A DNA stretch of 64,000 bases from Pseudomonas oryzagri (GTDB lineage Bacteria; Pseudomonadota; Gammaproteobacteria; Pseudomonadales; Pseudomonadaceae): the NCBI RefSeq assembly GCF_020831405.1, contig NZ_JAJHPU010000031.1:186001-250000 (forward strand), given 5' to 3'. Position numbers and translations under genes: made by a program. The notes beneath the pieces were generated by a model. It was not told where the DNA came from, ran no database searches, and worked only from the letters and a program-made list of their open reading frames with translations. Shown one piece after another: positions 34,984 to 44,925 of the stretch (position 1 is the first letter of the stretch; each line of letters opens with the position of its first letter).

Positions 34984-35009
34984 ACGTCCACCACTGATCG
35001 GGAGTGTTA

Positions 35010-35414
35010 TTAGAAGTTGATGGTGGTCGCCGGATAGAACAGGACATTCAATATAAAGAGCGTCACCCACAAGCCGATTTCCAGAGTTTCGGTTATCGGC
35101 TGGATACGCCGCACCGCGCCATATACATGCACGACGAACATCAGGCCAAACACCATGAAGAGGATGTCGAAGGCATAGCTGAAACTGGTGCCGGTGGTGG
35201 CGGAGCGCAGCATGGCGGCTTCCACCACCAGGATGAAGGCGCCGAGGCAGCGGCCGAAGTAGATGGCCAGGTGCTGCTGCGCGGGAACCTCCCAGCGCAT
35301 CAGGCGGGCCCAGGCGAGGGGGGCGAAAAAGATGGGCAGGGCAAAGAATAGGGTCGTCACGACCATCAGGGTCGTAATGTATTCCCTGCTGTACTGCGCG
35401 TAATAGCCGAGCAT
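35010..35414 (-). CDS. Four-helix inner-membrane protein of unknown function
   Basis: This is a 134-residue hydrophobic protein with about four transmembrane segments (residues 12-33, 50-68, 80-100 and 112-130). There is no recognisable domain. Its DNA is visibly less GC-rich and uses AT-ending codons more than its neighbours, suggesting recent acquisition. A perfect palindrome 30 bp upstream (35445-35464) could control it. It is followed closely by the Sel1-like gene. Confidence 0.6.
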   Translation of the reverse strand: MLGYYAQYSREYITTLMVVTTLFFALPIFFAPLAWARLMRWEVPAQQHLAIYFGRCLGAFILVVEAAMLRSATTGTSFSYAFDILFMVFGLMFVVHVYGAVRRIQPITETLEIGLWVTLFILNVLFYPATTINF

Positions 35415-35444
35415 TGCTGGACTCCTGTCTTATCGATCCGTGAT

Positions 35445-35464
35445 CGGTCACATGCCTGTGACCG
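35445..35464. promoter_or_regulatory. Perfect palindrome upstream of the four-helix membrane protein gene
   Basis: CGGTCACA-TGCC-TGTGACCG is an 8-bp perfect inverted repeat with a 4-base spacer in an AT-richer intergenic stretch. The form suits a dimeric repressor. The binding protein is unknown. Confidence 0.5.
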
Positions 35465-35901
35465 GGATATATGCCTACATAGCAAGTCTGGAAAGTTGTC
35501 GAGCAAAGCGGCCGCTGTCAAACTGATAATAATCCAGCGAAACCAAAGAACTGTCCTGGTCAGCAAAGTATTAATACTTCCGGGCAATAAATATCCCTAT
35601 CGCCGTTATCCGAAGATCGGATTCCGGGTGAATCGCGTATCGCAGCAGAACCTTCTCCGCCGACGCCCGATGTTCGCCAGCGGGCGTCTGTCGGATGCCC
35701 GTACGCTCGCCGGTTGCTCGGCGCAGGAGCCTCGATGCCGCAGGTCCGCCGCGCTCCGCTTGCCTGTCGCGAAGACGCCCACCGCCATCCGCCGGAACCG
35801 CCGTGCACCTCGCTCCCGGTCGCGCCGGGCTGCACGGCGGCGCCGGATTGCCGTATAAGGTGGCTGGACTTTTCCGCACCGCACGAGCCAGACAAGCAAC
35901 G
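35465..35901. other. Gene-free stretch, AT-rich on its left side
   Basis: No convincing coding frame is present between the palindrome and the RIO-kinase gene. The left half (to about 35640) is clearly AT-richer than the surrounding DNA and presumably holds promoters; the right half returns to typical GC content. I saw no repeat of the GTAGGGTGG family and no RNA gene I recognise. Confidence 0.5.
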
Positions 35902-36795
35902 ATGAAAACCCCCAAACGCCTTCAGCCGCTGGTCGAGGACGGCCTGATCGACGAAGTCCTGCGTCCGCTGATGAGCGGCAAGGAAGCAGCCGTGTACGTG
36001 GTGCGCTGTGGCGACCAGCTGCGTTGCGCCAAGGTCTACAAGGAGGCCAGCAAGCGCAGCTTCCGCCACGCCGCCGAGTACCAGGAAGGGCGCAAGGTGC
36101 GCAACAGCCGCGATGCGCGGGCCATGGCCAAGGGCAGCAAGTACGGCCGCCGCGAGCAGGAGGAGGCCTGGCAGAACGCCGAAGTGGCCGCCCTCTACCG
36201 CCTGGACAGCGCCGGCGTGCGCGTGCCCAAGCCCTACGACTTCCTCGACGGCGTGCTGCTGATGGAGATGGTCGCCGATGCTGACGGCGATGCGGCACCG
36301 CGCCTCAACGACGTGGTGCTGAGCGCCGAGCAGGCGCGCGAATACCACGCCTTCATGATCCGCCAGGTGGTGCTGATGCTCTGCGCCGGCCTGGTGCACG
36401 GCGATCTGTCCGAGTTCAACGTGCTGCTCGGCCCGCACGGCCCGGTGGTGATCGACCTGCCGCAGGCGGTGGACGCCGCCGGCAACAACCATGCGTTCAA
36501 GATGCTCGAGCGCGACGTCGCCAACATGAACGCCTACTTCGGCTACTTCGCGCCCGAGCTGCTCGCCTGCAAGCACGCCAAGGAGATGTGGGCGCTGTAC
36601 GAGGCCGGCAAGCTGACCCCGAGCAGCGAACTGACCGGCACCTTCGACGAACCCGAGGAAGCCGCCGACCTCGACGCGGTGATGCGCGAGATCAACGCCA
36701 CGCTGGCCGACGAGGCGCGCCGCCGCGCGGCGCTGGAAGCCGCGGACGCCCCGGCCCAGCACGCCGAGCCGACGCCGCCCTGGCTGCGCGGCTGA
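35902..36795 (+). CDS. RIO-type serine/threonine protein kinase
   Basis: This is a 297-residue RIO1-like atypical kinase. Visible motifs are the nucleotide loop SGKEAAVYVVRCG (about residues 30-42), the lysine in CAKVYK, the catalytic loop LVHGDLSEFNVLL (near residue 180) and the metal-binding VVIDLPQAVD. Bacterial RIO kinases are found in many Pseudomonas; their targets are not established. The ATG at 35902 matches the family start (MKTPKRLQPLVEDGLIDEV); longer frames upstream are not conserved-looking. It stands alone. Confidence 0.85.
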   Translation: MKTPKRLQPLVEDGLIDEVLRPLMSGKEAAVYVVRCGDQLRCAKVYKEASKRSFRHAAEYQEGRKVRNSRDARAMAKGSKYGRREQEEAWQNAEVAALYRLDSAGVRVPKPYDFLDGVLLMEMVADADGDAAPRLNDVVLSAEQAREYHAFMIRQVVLMLCAGLVHGDLSEFNVLLGPHGPVVIDLPQAVDAAGNNHAFKMLERDVANMNAYFGYFAPELLACKHAKEMWALYEAGKLTPSSELTGTFDEPEEAADLDAVMREINATLADEARRRAALEAADAPAQHAEPTPPWLRG

Positions 36796-36837
36796 CCGCC
36801 AGGCGGGGAAACCCGGCCCGGCCGCGATGGCGCCGCA

Positions 36838-36857
36838 TTGCGCGCCCTGGCGCGCAA
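36838..36857. terminator. Hairpin between convergent genes
   Basis: TTGCGCGCC-CT-GGCGCGCAA is a perfect 9-bp stem lying between the RIO-kinase gene and the convergent 180-residue protein gene. There is no T-run. Confidence 0.4.
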
Positions 36858-36906
36858 CCAGCATCTCGGCACGGCTGCCTGATTCCGGGACCGCGCTGCG
36901 TCCCCG

Positions 36907-37449
36907 TCAGCGCCCCGGGCCCCGGAAGGCGTCGGGGCCGGACAGCCACCCCGTACCGCTCACCGGCCACTGCACGCCCGCCGGCCAGCTGTCGCGGCTC
37001 AGCCCGGCAAACGGCAGCCAGTCGGCCGGGTGCTTCAGCGGTGCCTGGCCGCTCGCGGCGAACACCGCGCCCCAGCGCTCCTCCCCGCAAGCCGCGGAGA
37101 ACACCTCGGCCAGCCCCTGGTAATCACGCCGGGCGGCATCGCCGGTGTCGACACGGCGCTGCTCGCTATGCCGCACCGCCTGCGCCGCGTCCAGCAGCTC
37201 CTCGGCCCGATCCACGCAGCGGGTGAAGTCCCGGTCCGTCATGCCTGGCCAGGGCGACTCCCTGAGCTGCCACCAGGCCACGGCCTTAACTCCCAGGCCA
37301 AACAGCAACAGGCTCAGCGCACAGGCCAGCACTATCCCGCCGACCGCCAGCACCAGGCCGCCCTGCAGCAGCAGGCGCTGTTCGCGCCAGTGCAGTTTGG
37401 ACAGGTCGCCAAGCCAGGCGAAGGGAGGTTTGGGCGAAGGGTCGGGCAT
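36907..37449 (-). CDS. Hypothetical single-span membrane protein
   Basis: This is a 180-residue protein with a short cytoplasmic start (PDPSPKPPFAWLGDLSKLHW), one strong hydrophobic segment (about residues 27-50, LQGGLVLAVGGIVLACALSLLLFGLG) and a periplasmic-looking C-terminal part with two cysteines (TRCVDRA, SAACGEE). No family is recognised. GGAGGAAG precedes the ATG. It lies 60 bp downstream of ynbB on the same strand and may be the tail of the phospholipid cluster. Confidence 0.6.
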   Translation of the reverse strand: MPDPSPKPPFAWLGDLSKLHWREQRLLLQGGLVLAVGGIVLACALSLLLFGLGVKAVAWWQLRESPWPGMTDRDFTRCVDRAEELLDAAQAVRHSEQRRVDTGDAARRDYQGLAEVFSAACGEERWGAVFAASGQAPLKHPADWLPFAGLSRDSWPAGVQWPVSGTGWLSGPDAFRGPGR

Positions 37450-37509
37450 CGAGCTTCCTCCTTGAAGCAGGTTTGCGGGGCGACGGCGGATCAACGCGTC
37501 TCTGCGCCC

Positions 37510-38442
37510 TCAGGTCCATCCATAGCGCAACACGTGGAAGAAGATCGGCGCGGCGAAGCACACCGAGTCCAGACGGTCGAGCATGCCGCCGTGGCCTTCG
37601 ATCATGTGGCCCCAGTCCTTGACGCCGCGGTCGCGCTTGATGGCCGACAGCACCAGGCCGCCGAAGAAGCCGAGCAGGGTGACCAGCAGGGCGATGGCCA
37701 GCGCCTGCCAGACGCTGAACGGGGTGATCCAGTAGAGCGCGGCGCCGACCAGGGTGGCCAGCGCGACGCCGCCGGCGAAGCCTTCCACGGTCTTCGACGG
37801 CGACAGGTGCGGGGCGATCTTGCGCTTGCCGAGCAGCTTGCCGCACACGTACTGCAGCACGTCGCTGATCTGCACCACCAGCACCAGCCAGGCGATCAGC
37901 AGCAGGTTGCGACCCTCGAAACCGGGGATGTCGAGGGTCAGCAGCGCCGGCACGTGGGAGATGCAGAACACCGCGAGCATCATGCCCCACTGCACCTTGG
38001 CGGCCCGTTCCAGGAAGGCGGTGGTGTCGCCGCCGAACGAGGCGAGGATCGGCAGCAGCAGGAACACATAGACCGGGATGAAGATCGAGAACAGCCCGTA
38101 CCAGTCGGAGGCGATCAGCAGGTACTGCACCGGCAGCACCAGGTAGAAGGCCGCCGCCAGCGCCGGGTAGTCGCTGCCGCGGGTCGGCGCCAGGGTGATG
38201 AACTCGCGCAGGGCGAAGAAGGAGATCGCGGCGAACAGCAGGATCACCGCGCCCTGGCCGAGCCAGAAGGCGCCGCCGAGCACGCCGACCATCACCCACC
38301 AGGCGTTGATCCGTGCGTTGAGGTTGTCGATCACCGGGCTGGCTGCGCCGCGGTTGCGCCACTTGAGCACGAAGCCGACCAGGGAGGCCAGCGCCAGCAG
38401 GGCGCCGATGCCGGCGAACAGGGCAAGGGTGTCACGGTCCAT
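37510..38442 (-). CDS. ynbB: Phosphatidate cytidylyltransferase, YnbB-like
   Basis: This is a 310-residue integral membrane CDP-diacylglycerol synthase that would activate phosphatidate with CTP. About eight hydrophobic helices are followed by the complete CdsA signature near residues 260-285 (SAIKRDRGVKDWG, then GHGGMLDRLDS), with both catalytic aspartates present. The last gene of the tight ynbA-acyltransferase-ynbB set, it begins one base after the acyltransferase stop. The housekeeping cdsA normally lies in the bamA region, so this is a second, YnbB-type enzyme. Confidence 0.87.
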   Translation of the reverse strand: MDRDTLALFAGIGALLALASLVGFVLKWRNRGAASPVIDNLNARINAWWVMVGVLGGAFWLGQGAVILLFAAISFFALREFITLAPTRGSDYPALAAAFYLVLPVQYLLIASDWYGLFSIFIPVYVFLLLPILASFGGDTTAFLERAAKVQWGMMLAVFCISHVPALLTLDIPGFEGRNLLLIAWLVLVVQISDVLQYVCGKLLGKRKIAPHLSPSKTVEGFAGGVALATLVGAALYWITPFSVWQALAIALLVTLLGFFGGLVLSAIKRDRGVKDWGHMIEGHGGMLDRLDSVCFAAPIFFHVLRYGWT

Positions 38443-38443
38443 C

Positions 38444-39127
38444 TCAATCGGCCTCCGCCGCCAGTTCGAGCAGGGCATCGCGGGCGCGGGCGAGGAAGGC
38501 TTCCTTGCTCTCGTCCGCCGCGACGGTCAGGGGCGCGCCGAAGGTCACGGTGCACAGCAGCGGCAGCGGCAACACGCGGCCCTTGGGCATCACCCGGTTG
38601 AGGTTGGCGATCCACACCGGCACCAGCTCGACCTGCGGGCAGGCCCGGCCGAGGCGGTACAGGCCGCTCTTGAACGGCAGCAGGCCGTCCTCGCGGTTGC
38701 GCGTGCCCTCGGGGAACAGGATCAGCGAGTCGCCGGCGTGCAGGGCGTCGAGCAGCGGCTGCAGCGGATTGTGGTGGGCGTCGCGGCACTCGCGGTCGAC
38801 CAGCACGCCGTGGAACACCTGGTGGATCAGGAAGCGCCGGGCGGCGTCGCGCTGCCAGTAGTCGGCGCCGGCCACCGGGCGGGTGCGGGCACGCAGCGCG
38901 CGCGGCAGCGACGACCAGAGCAGCACGAAGTCGGCGTGGCTGCTGTGGTTGGCGAAGTAGATGCGTTGCCGGCCGGTGGGGGCGCAGCCGCGCCACAGGC
39001 TGCGCGCGCCGGTGAGCAGGCGGGCGAAGCCGATGATCGCCCGTGCCAGCAGGCGTTGCGCCAGGCCGCGGCGTGGACGCGGCGACGGCGCGGCGGGCGG
39101 CAGGTCTTCGATCGGGGTGTCGTGCAT
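38444..39127 (-). CDS. PlsC-like 1-acyl-glycerol-3-phosphate acyltransferase
   Basis: This is a 227-residue membrane-associated acyltransferase. The active-site NHSSHAD (H-x4-D, near residue 60) and the acceptor-binding FPEGTRN (near residue 140) are both intact. It would make phosphatidic acid, the substrate of the CdsA-like enzyme encoded one base downstream. The ATG at 39127 was kept because the proline-rich N-terminus precedes an amphipathic segment (RLLARAIIGFARLL). It is the middle gene of the three-gene phospholipid cluster, 70 bp from ynbA. Confidence 0.85.
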   Translation of the reverse strand: MHDTPIEDLPPAAPSPRPRRGLAQRLLARAIIGFARLLTGARSLWRGCAPTGRQRIYFANHSSHADFVLLWSSLPRALRARTRPVAGADYWQRDAARRFLIHQVFHGVLVDRECRDAHHNPLQPLLDALHAGDSLILFPEGTRNREDGLLPFKSGLYRLGRACPQVELVPVWIANLNRVMPKGRVLPLPLLCTVTFGAPLTVAADESKEAFLARARDALLELAAEAD

Positions 39128-39197
39128 CGGCGGGCTCCTGGCGCGTGGCGCTGGGGAGAAGGCGGCGCGGCCCCTCCCGGTGGTCGGGGAGGGGCGA

Positions 39198-39821
39198 TCA
39201 GGCGGACGGCGTTTGCGGCCCGGCTTCGGCGATGCCCTGGCGCACGCGGTTGACCAGGGTCCAGACCAGCAGGGCGGCGATCAGCATGAACAGGCCGTCG
39301 AGCCAGGCGATCGGCAGCAGGCCGCTGGCCACGCCGGCGCCGAGCACGCCGAACACGAAGGCGCGGTCGCTCTTGCCCAGCGGCCCGTCGTAGCGGCGGC
39401 TGGCGCCGACCAGCGGGCCCATCGCCCCGGCGTACTCGACGATCACCGCCAGCAGGGTCGCCAGCACCACCCACAGCGGCGACACCTCCGGCAGCACGGC
39501 GAAGGGCAGGTACAGCGCGCTGTCGGCGACGACGTCGCACAGCTCGTTGAGGTAGGCGCCGAGCTGCGACTGCTGGCCGAACTCGCGGGCCAGCATGCCG
39601 TCGATGGCGTTGAGCGCCATGCGCAGCAGCATCCACAGCGGGATCAGGGCGAACAGCCAGAGATAGCCGGCGAAGGCGGCGATCAGCGCGCCGAGCAGCA
39701 CGGAGACGGCGGCGGCGGCCAGGGTCACCTGGTTGGCGGTGACGCCGCGTGCGTGCAGGCGCCGCACCAGCGGGCGCAGCAGGGCCTGGAAGCGGGGCTT
39801 GAGCTGGTAGATGGAGGGCAT
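39198..39821 (-). CDS. ynbA: CDP-alcohol phosphatidyltransferase, YnbA-like
   Basis: This is a 207-residue membrane enzyme with about six helices that should transfer a phosphatidyl group from CDP-diacylglycerol to an unknown alcohol. The CDP-OH-P motif is present as DGMLAR-x8-G-x3-N-x3-D. The third conserved acidic position is Asn instead of Asp, as I also recall for E. coli YnbA. Opening residues YQLKPRFQALLRP also resemble YnbA. It is the first gene of the ynbA-acyltransferase-ynbB set. The product lipid is unknown. Confidence 0.83.
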   Translation of the reverse strand: MPSIYQLKPRFQALLRPLVRRLHARGVTANQVTLAAAAVSVLLGALIAAFAGYLWLFALIPLWMLLRMALNAIDGMLAREFGQQSQLGAYLNELCDVVADSALYLPFAVLPEVSPLWVVLATLLAVIVEYAGAMGPLVGASRRYDGPLGKSDRAFVFGVLGAGVASGLLPIAWLDGLFMLIAALLVWTLVNRVRQGIAEAGPQTPSA

Positions 39822-40083
39822 GGCGGGTTCCGGTGCCGGGGGCGTCCTTGGGGTTAGCCGCACGATAGCCGGCCGGGCGGGGCGCCGTCCATGCGTGGCG
39901 CACGGCGGGCGCGAAGCGGCTCACGATCGGCCCGGGGTCGCCGGGGGCGGAGCGCGCCAGCAGACGGCGGGGAGGCGGGCGACGGCGGATCCGCACGGGA
40001 GCCTCGGGCGCGGACCTGCTCGCCGTCAGCCCACCGCGGCACCGGCAGCGCCGGGCAAGCGGCAGCTGCGCGAGGGAGGTGCC

Positions 40084-40956
40084 TCAGACCACCAGCACGT
40101 CGCTCTGCGCCTGGGCGAGGACGTGGCGGGTCACGCTGCCGAGCAGCAGCTCCTCGAACGGCCCCAGGCCGCGCTTGCCGATGATGACCAGCTCGCAGCC
40201 CTGCAGCTGGGTCTGGTCGAGGATGTGCAGGCTGGCATCGCCGTGCACCACCACCGTACGCACGCTGTCGGCCTCCAGGCCGGCGGCGGCGAGCAGCTCG
40301 CCCATCTGCTCGCCGGCCTCGCGCGCGGCGCGGGCGCGCAGCAGGGCCAGTTCGTCCTCGCCGACCCCGGCGTGGCGCAGGCGGCCCTCGAAGGGCACCT
40401 CGAAGGCGTGCAGGAGGACCAGTTCGGCGTGCGGCGCCAGCAGCAGCGCCAGGCGGATGGCCTTGAGCGCGCGCGGCGAGAAGTCCACCGGGATCAGCAC
40501 GCGGCGATAGCCGTGGTGCGCGGCCTGGCGCACCACCAGCAGCGGGCGGGCGCTTTCGCGCAGCACCCGCTCGGTGGTCGAGCCGACGGCCAGGTCGCGC
40601 ACCAGGCTGGCGCCACGGGCGCCGAGCACCAGCAGGCCGGCGTCCAGGGCGCTGGCCTGGGCGACGATCGCCGCGGTCACCGACCCCGCCGACAGGTGGA
40701 GGTCCGCCACCGGGCCATGCCGGGCGAGTTCGCCGGCCAGCGCGCGCAGCTCCTCGCCCGCCTCGTCGAGCAGGCGCTGGCGCAGGTCGGCCGGCGCGCT
40801 GGCGAACAGCTGGCGCAGGCTTTCCAGCGCGCCGACGGGTACCACGTGCTGCAGGGTGAGCTGGGCCGCGCAGGCGCGGGCGAGCAGCGCGGCGCGCTCG
40901 GCGGCGCGATGCGCCGGGGCGGAGAGGTCGGTGGGGGCGAGGATGGTGCGGATCAT
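40084..40956 (-). CDS. Tandem-domain universal stress protein
   Basis: This is a 290-residue cytoplasmic protein made of two UspA domains (about residues 1-145 and 150-290). Each has the ATP-binding loop pattern G-x2-G-x9-G-S/T (GARGASLVRDLAVGST; GKRGLGPFEELLLGSV), and the first begins IRTILAPTDLS. AGGAG precedes the ATG at 40956. Tandem Usp proteins in pseudomonads are often induced by oxygen limitation via Anr, but I saw no TTGAT-N4-ATCAA site upstream. Downstream of zwf on the same strand, 89 bp away. Confidence 0.85.
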   Translation of the reverse strand: MIRTILAPTDLSAPAHRAAERAALLARACAAQLTLQHVVPVGALESLRQLFASAPADLRQRLLDEAGEELRALAGELARHGPVADLHLSAGSVTAAIVAQASALDAGLLVLGARGASLVRDLAVGSTTERVLRESARPLLVVRQAAHHGYRRVLIPVDFSPRALKAIRLALLLAPHAELVLLHAFEVPFEGRLRHAGVGEDELALLRARAAREAGEQMGELLAAAGLEADSVRTVVVHGDASLHILDQTQLQGCELVIIGKRGLGPFEELLLGSVTRHVLAQAQSDVLVV

Positions 40957-41045
40957 CGATGGCACTCCTGATGGCCATGGCACATGGGCAGATCATCCAG
41001 CTCTGCGGCATTTCAGCATGCTGCGGGCGCCGCGTCCCGCACGGC

Positions 41046-42509
<1,464 letters not shown>

Positions 42510-42551
42510 GGGTAGTCTCCGACACGGATTGCCTGGGCGCTGGCGCAGTTT

Positions 42552-42568
42552 TTGTAGTATAACTACAA
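42552..42568. promoter_or_regulatory. HexR/RpiR-type operator between zwf and the regulator gene
   Basis: TTGTAGTATAACTACAA is a perfect 7-3-7 inverted repeat and fits the HexR-type pattern TGTAGT-N3-ACTACA. It lies 43 bp upstream of zwf and 44 bp before the regulator GTG, so one dimer could control both. Confidence 0.8.
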
Positions 42569-42612
42569 CGTCACTACCTCCGGCTTTGGCCGATCATAAC
42601 CGAGTCCGCACC

Positions 42613-43494
42613 GTGAATCTGTTGCAACATATCTCCCAGTCCCGCTCGCTGCTGCGCAAGTCCGAACTGAAGGTCGCCGATTACGTGCTGCACGACCCGG
42701 CCGCCGTCATGCACAGCTCCATGGCCGACCTCGCCCACGAGGTGGGAATCAGCGAACCGACCATCGTGCGGTTCTGCCGCGCCATCGGCTGCACCGGCTT
42801 CCAGGATCTCAAGCTCAAGCTGGCGCAGAGCCTGGCCGCCGGCGCCAGTTTCGGCCAGTTCGCCATCCATGAGGAAGACTCGCTGGCCGACTTCAGCCTG
42901 AAGATCTTCGACACCACCCTGCACACCCTCATGGAGGTGCGCGAGCACCTCGACATGCGGGCGCTGGAGCGCGCCGTCAACGCCATCGCCAACGCCTCGC
43001 GCGTCGAGTTCTACGGCTTCGGCGCCTCCGGCGCGGTGGCCGCCGACGCCCAGCACAAGTTCTTCCGCCTGCTGCTGACCGCCGCCGCCTACTCCGACCC
43101 GCACATGCAGGCGATGAGCGCGGTGACCCTCAAGCCCGGCGACGTGGCCATCTGCATCTCGCAGTCGGGCCGCTCCAAGGACCTGCTGACCACCGCCAAC
43201 CTGGTGCGCGAAAGCGGCGCCACGCTGATCACCCTGTGCCCGAGCCAGACCCCGCTGGCCGACCTCGCCACCGTCAACCTGGCCATCGACGTGCAGGAAG
43301 ACACCGAGATCTATACCCCGCTGACCTCGCGGATCGCCCACCTGGTGGTGATCGACGTGCTGGCGATGGGCGTGGCCATGGCCCGCGGCCCGGACCTGGT
43401 CAACCACCTGAAAAGCGTCAAGCGCAGCCTGCGCAGCCTGCGCCTGTCGCCCAAGACCGCCAAGCCCGCCGAGGAAGGCAACGGCAGCGCCTGA
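42613..43494 (+). CDS. RpiR/HexR-family transcriptional regulator
   Basis: This is a 293-residue regulator with an N-terminal RpiR helix-turn-helix (residues about 1-77, ADLAHEVGISEPTIVRFCRAIG) and a C-terminal SIS sugar-phosphate-binding domain (about 125-265, CISQSGRSKDLL and DTEIYTPLTSRIAHLVVIDVL). HexR proteins sense 2-keto-3-deoxy-6-phosphogluconate. This protein closely resembles the second HexR-like regulator of P. aeruginosa that sits beside zwf and pycR. The GTG at 42613 matches the known N-terminus (NLLQHISQSRSLLRKSELKVADYVL). It is divergent from zwf across the palindrome. Confidence 0.88.
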   Translation: MNLLQHISQSRSLLRKSELKVADYVLHDPAAVMHSSMADLAHEVGISEPTIVRFCRAIGCTGFQDLKLKLAQSLAAGASFGQFAIHEEDSLADFSLKIFDTTLHTLMEVREHLDMRALERAVNAIANASRVEFYGFGASGAVAADAQHKFFRLLLTAAAYSDPHMQAMSAVTLKPGDVAICISQSGRSKDLLTTANLVRESGATLITLCPSQTPLADLATVNLAIDVQEDTEIYTPLTSRIAHLVVIDVLAMGVAMARGPDLVNHLKSVKRSLRSLRLSPKTAKPAEEGNGSA

Positions 43495-43631
43495 GCCCCT
43501 GCCGCGGCGCCGCTCCCGCCACGGGAGCGCGCGGCGCGCTGTCACGCCGGCGTCACCGCCCTGCCGTCAAGCCGTCACCCTTGGCGCGGCATGCTCGAAC
43601 TCCCTGGATCGTTCGCGATGGGAGAGACGCC

Positions 43632-43856
43632 ATGCCCCGCCACCATGCTGTCAACGTCGTCACCGCAATTCCGCACCTGGATGCCAAGGCCCGCCGCAAG
43701 CTGGAGGACCAGCGCCGCATGACCTTCCGCCGGGCCATCGAGCGCTACAACGAGGAGCGCCGCCTGGACCAGGACATCCACGACTTTCCCGAACTGATCG
43801 CCGTCAATTACGTACGTTCGCTGCGTGCCGAGGCGCGCCGCCAGGCCGGGGCGTAG
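43632..43856 (+). CDS. Conserved small PA-type hypothetical protein
   Basis: This is a 74-residue, strongly charged protein (HAVNVVTAIPHLDAKARRKL, RRMTFRRAIERYNEERRLDQD). It has no membrane segment and is probably helical and nucleic-acid- or protein-binding, but no family function is known to me. GGAGAG lies 7 bases before the ATG. Its TAG stop codon is the first TAG of a GTAGGGTGG repeat, so the repeat has either supplied or replaced the end of the gene. Confidence 0.7.
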   Translation: MPRHHAVNVVTAIPHLDAKARRKLEDQRRMTFRRAIERYNEERRLDQDIHDFPELIAVNYVRSLRAEARRQAGA

Positions 43857-43983
43857 GGTGGCCGACTCGCGCTGCGCCTACCTGCCCGCAGGCAGGATGG
43901 AAAATTCGCGGCAGCGATTTTCTACCGCGCCCGTGCCCGCCCCGGTCTGGTGGGTACTCGCTACGCGAGTTACCCACCCTACG
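43853..43983. repeat. GTAGGGTGG-type hairpin repeat block B
   Basis: Three units lie between the 74-residue gene and pycR. They are GTAGGGTGGCCGA...CTACC at the left, GGATGGAAAATTCGC...ATTTTCTACC (43896-43926), and GGTGGGTACTCG...CGAGTTACCCACCCTACG (43949-43983). The block ends 12 bp before the pycR stop codon. Confidence 0.78.
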
Positions 43984-43995
43984 CAATCTCAGCGC

Positions 43996-44925
43996 TCACA
44001 GGCGCAGATTGAGGGCGTTGACCGCCGTGCGGTTGGCGCGGATGAACTCGACGAAGGCGCTGGCCACCGGGCTCAGCCGGCGGTCGCGCGGATGCACCAC
44101 GCACCAGCTGTGCTGCAGCGGCAGCTCGACCACCGGCAGCTCCCGGAGGCGACCGCTGGCCAGCTCCAGGCTCACCGCATGGCGCGGCAGCAGGGCGAGG
44201 CCGAGGCCGGCCAGCACGCCGGCGCGCTGCGCCTCCAGCGAACCGAGCTGCACGGTCTGCGCGAAGTGGGCGCGCTTGTCGTGGCAGAACCGCTCGCAGG
44301 CCTGGCGGGTGCCCGAGCCCGGCTCGCGCAGCAGCAGCGGCCAGGCGGTCAGCTCCTGCAGGGCCAGCGACTCGCGCTGGCACAGCGGATGCTCGGGCGG
44401 CGCCACGGCGACGATCTGGTTGGTGAGGAAGGGGTTGAACTCCAGGTTCATGCCGGTCGGCACCTGGGAGAGGATCATCAGCTCGTCGCGGCTGACGCCC
44501 AGGCGGCGCAGCACCTGGGCGTGGCTGGCGACGGTGAGCTGCAGGCCGACCTCGGGATGCTGGCGGCGAAATTCGCCGAACAGGTGGGGGACGAAGTACT
44601 GCGCGCTGGACTCCACCGTCAGGCTGAGCTGCCCCTGCAGCGAGCCGAGCAGGTCGGAGAGCTGCATGTCGAGGCTCTCCAGGCGGCCGAAGATGTCGCC
44701 GCCGGCGCGGCGCAGCGCCTCGGCGGCGTCGGTGAGGTAGAGCTTCTTGCCGACGAACTCGAACAGCGGCTGGCCGACCAGCTCCTCGAGCTGGCGGATC
44801 TGTAGGCTGACCGCCGGCTGGGTGAGCGCCATCTCCTCGGCCGCGCGGCTGTACGAACGGGTCTCGCACACCGCGCGGAACACCTGCAGCTGGCGCAGGG
44901 TAAGGCGCATCAGGGACTTGCGCAT
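43996..44925 (-). CDS. pycR: LysR-type regulator PycR
   Basis: This is a 309-residue LysR regulator that closely matches P. aeruginosa PycR, the regulator of pyruvate carboxylase and an in vivo fitness factor. The DNA-binding domain is LTLRQLQVFRAVCETRSYSRAAEEMALTQPAVSLQIRQLEELVG; the effector domain follows from about residue 95. The ATG at 44925 (MRKSLMRLTLRQL) has GGAGAG at the right distance and matches the P. aeruginosa start. It is divergent from pycA across a 287-bp region with an AT-rich dyad. Confidence 0.88.
   Translation of the reverse strand: MRKSLMRLTLRQLQVFRAVCETRSYSRAAEEMALTQPAVSLQIRQLEELVGQPLFEFVGKKLYLTDAAEALRRAGGDIFGRLESLDMQLSDLLGSLQGQLSLTVESSAQYFVPHLFGEFRRQHPEVGLQLTVASHAQVLRRLGVSRDELMILSQVPTGMNLEFNPFLTNQIVAVAPPEHPLCQRESLALQELTAWPLLLREPGSGTRQACERFCHDKRAHFAQTVQLGSLEAQRAGVLAGLGLALLPRHAVSLELASGRLRELPVVELPLQHSWCVVHPRDRRLSPVASAFVEFIRANRTAVNALNLRL

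Noticed and set aside
40957-41045. Anr box upstream of the universal stress protein gene
   Set aside because: No TTGAT-N4-ATCAA sequence is present in the intergenic region.
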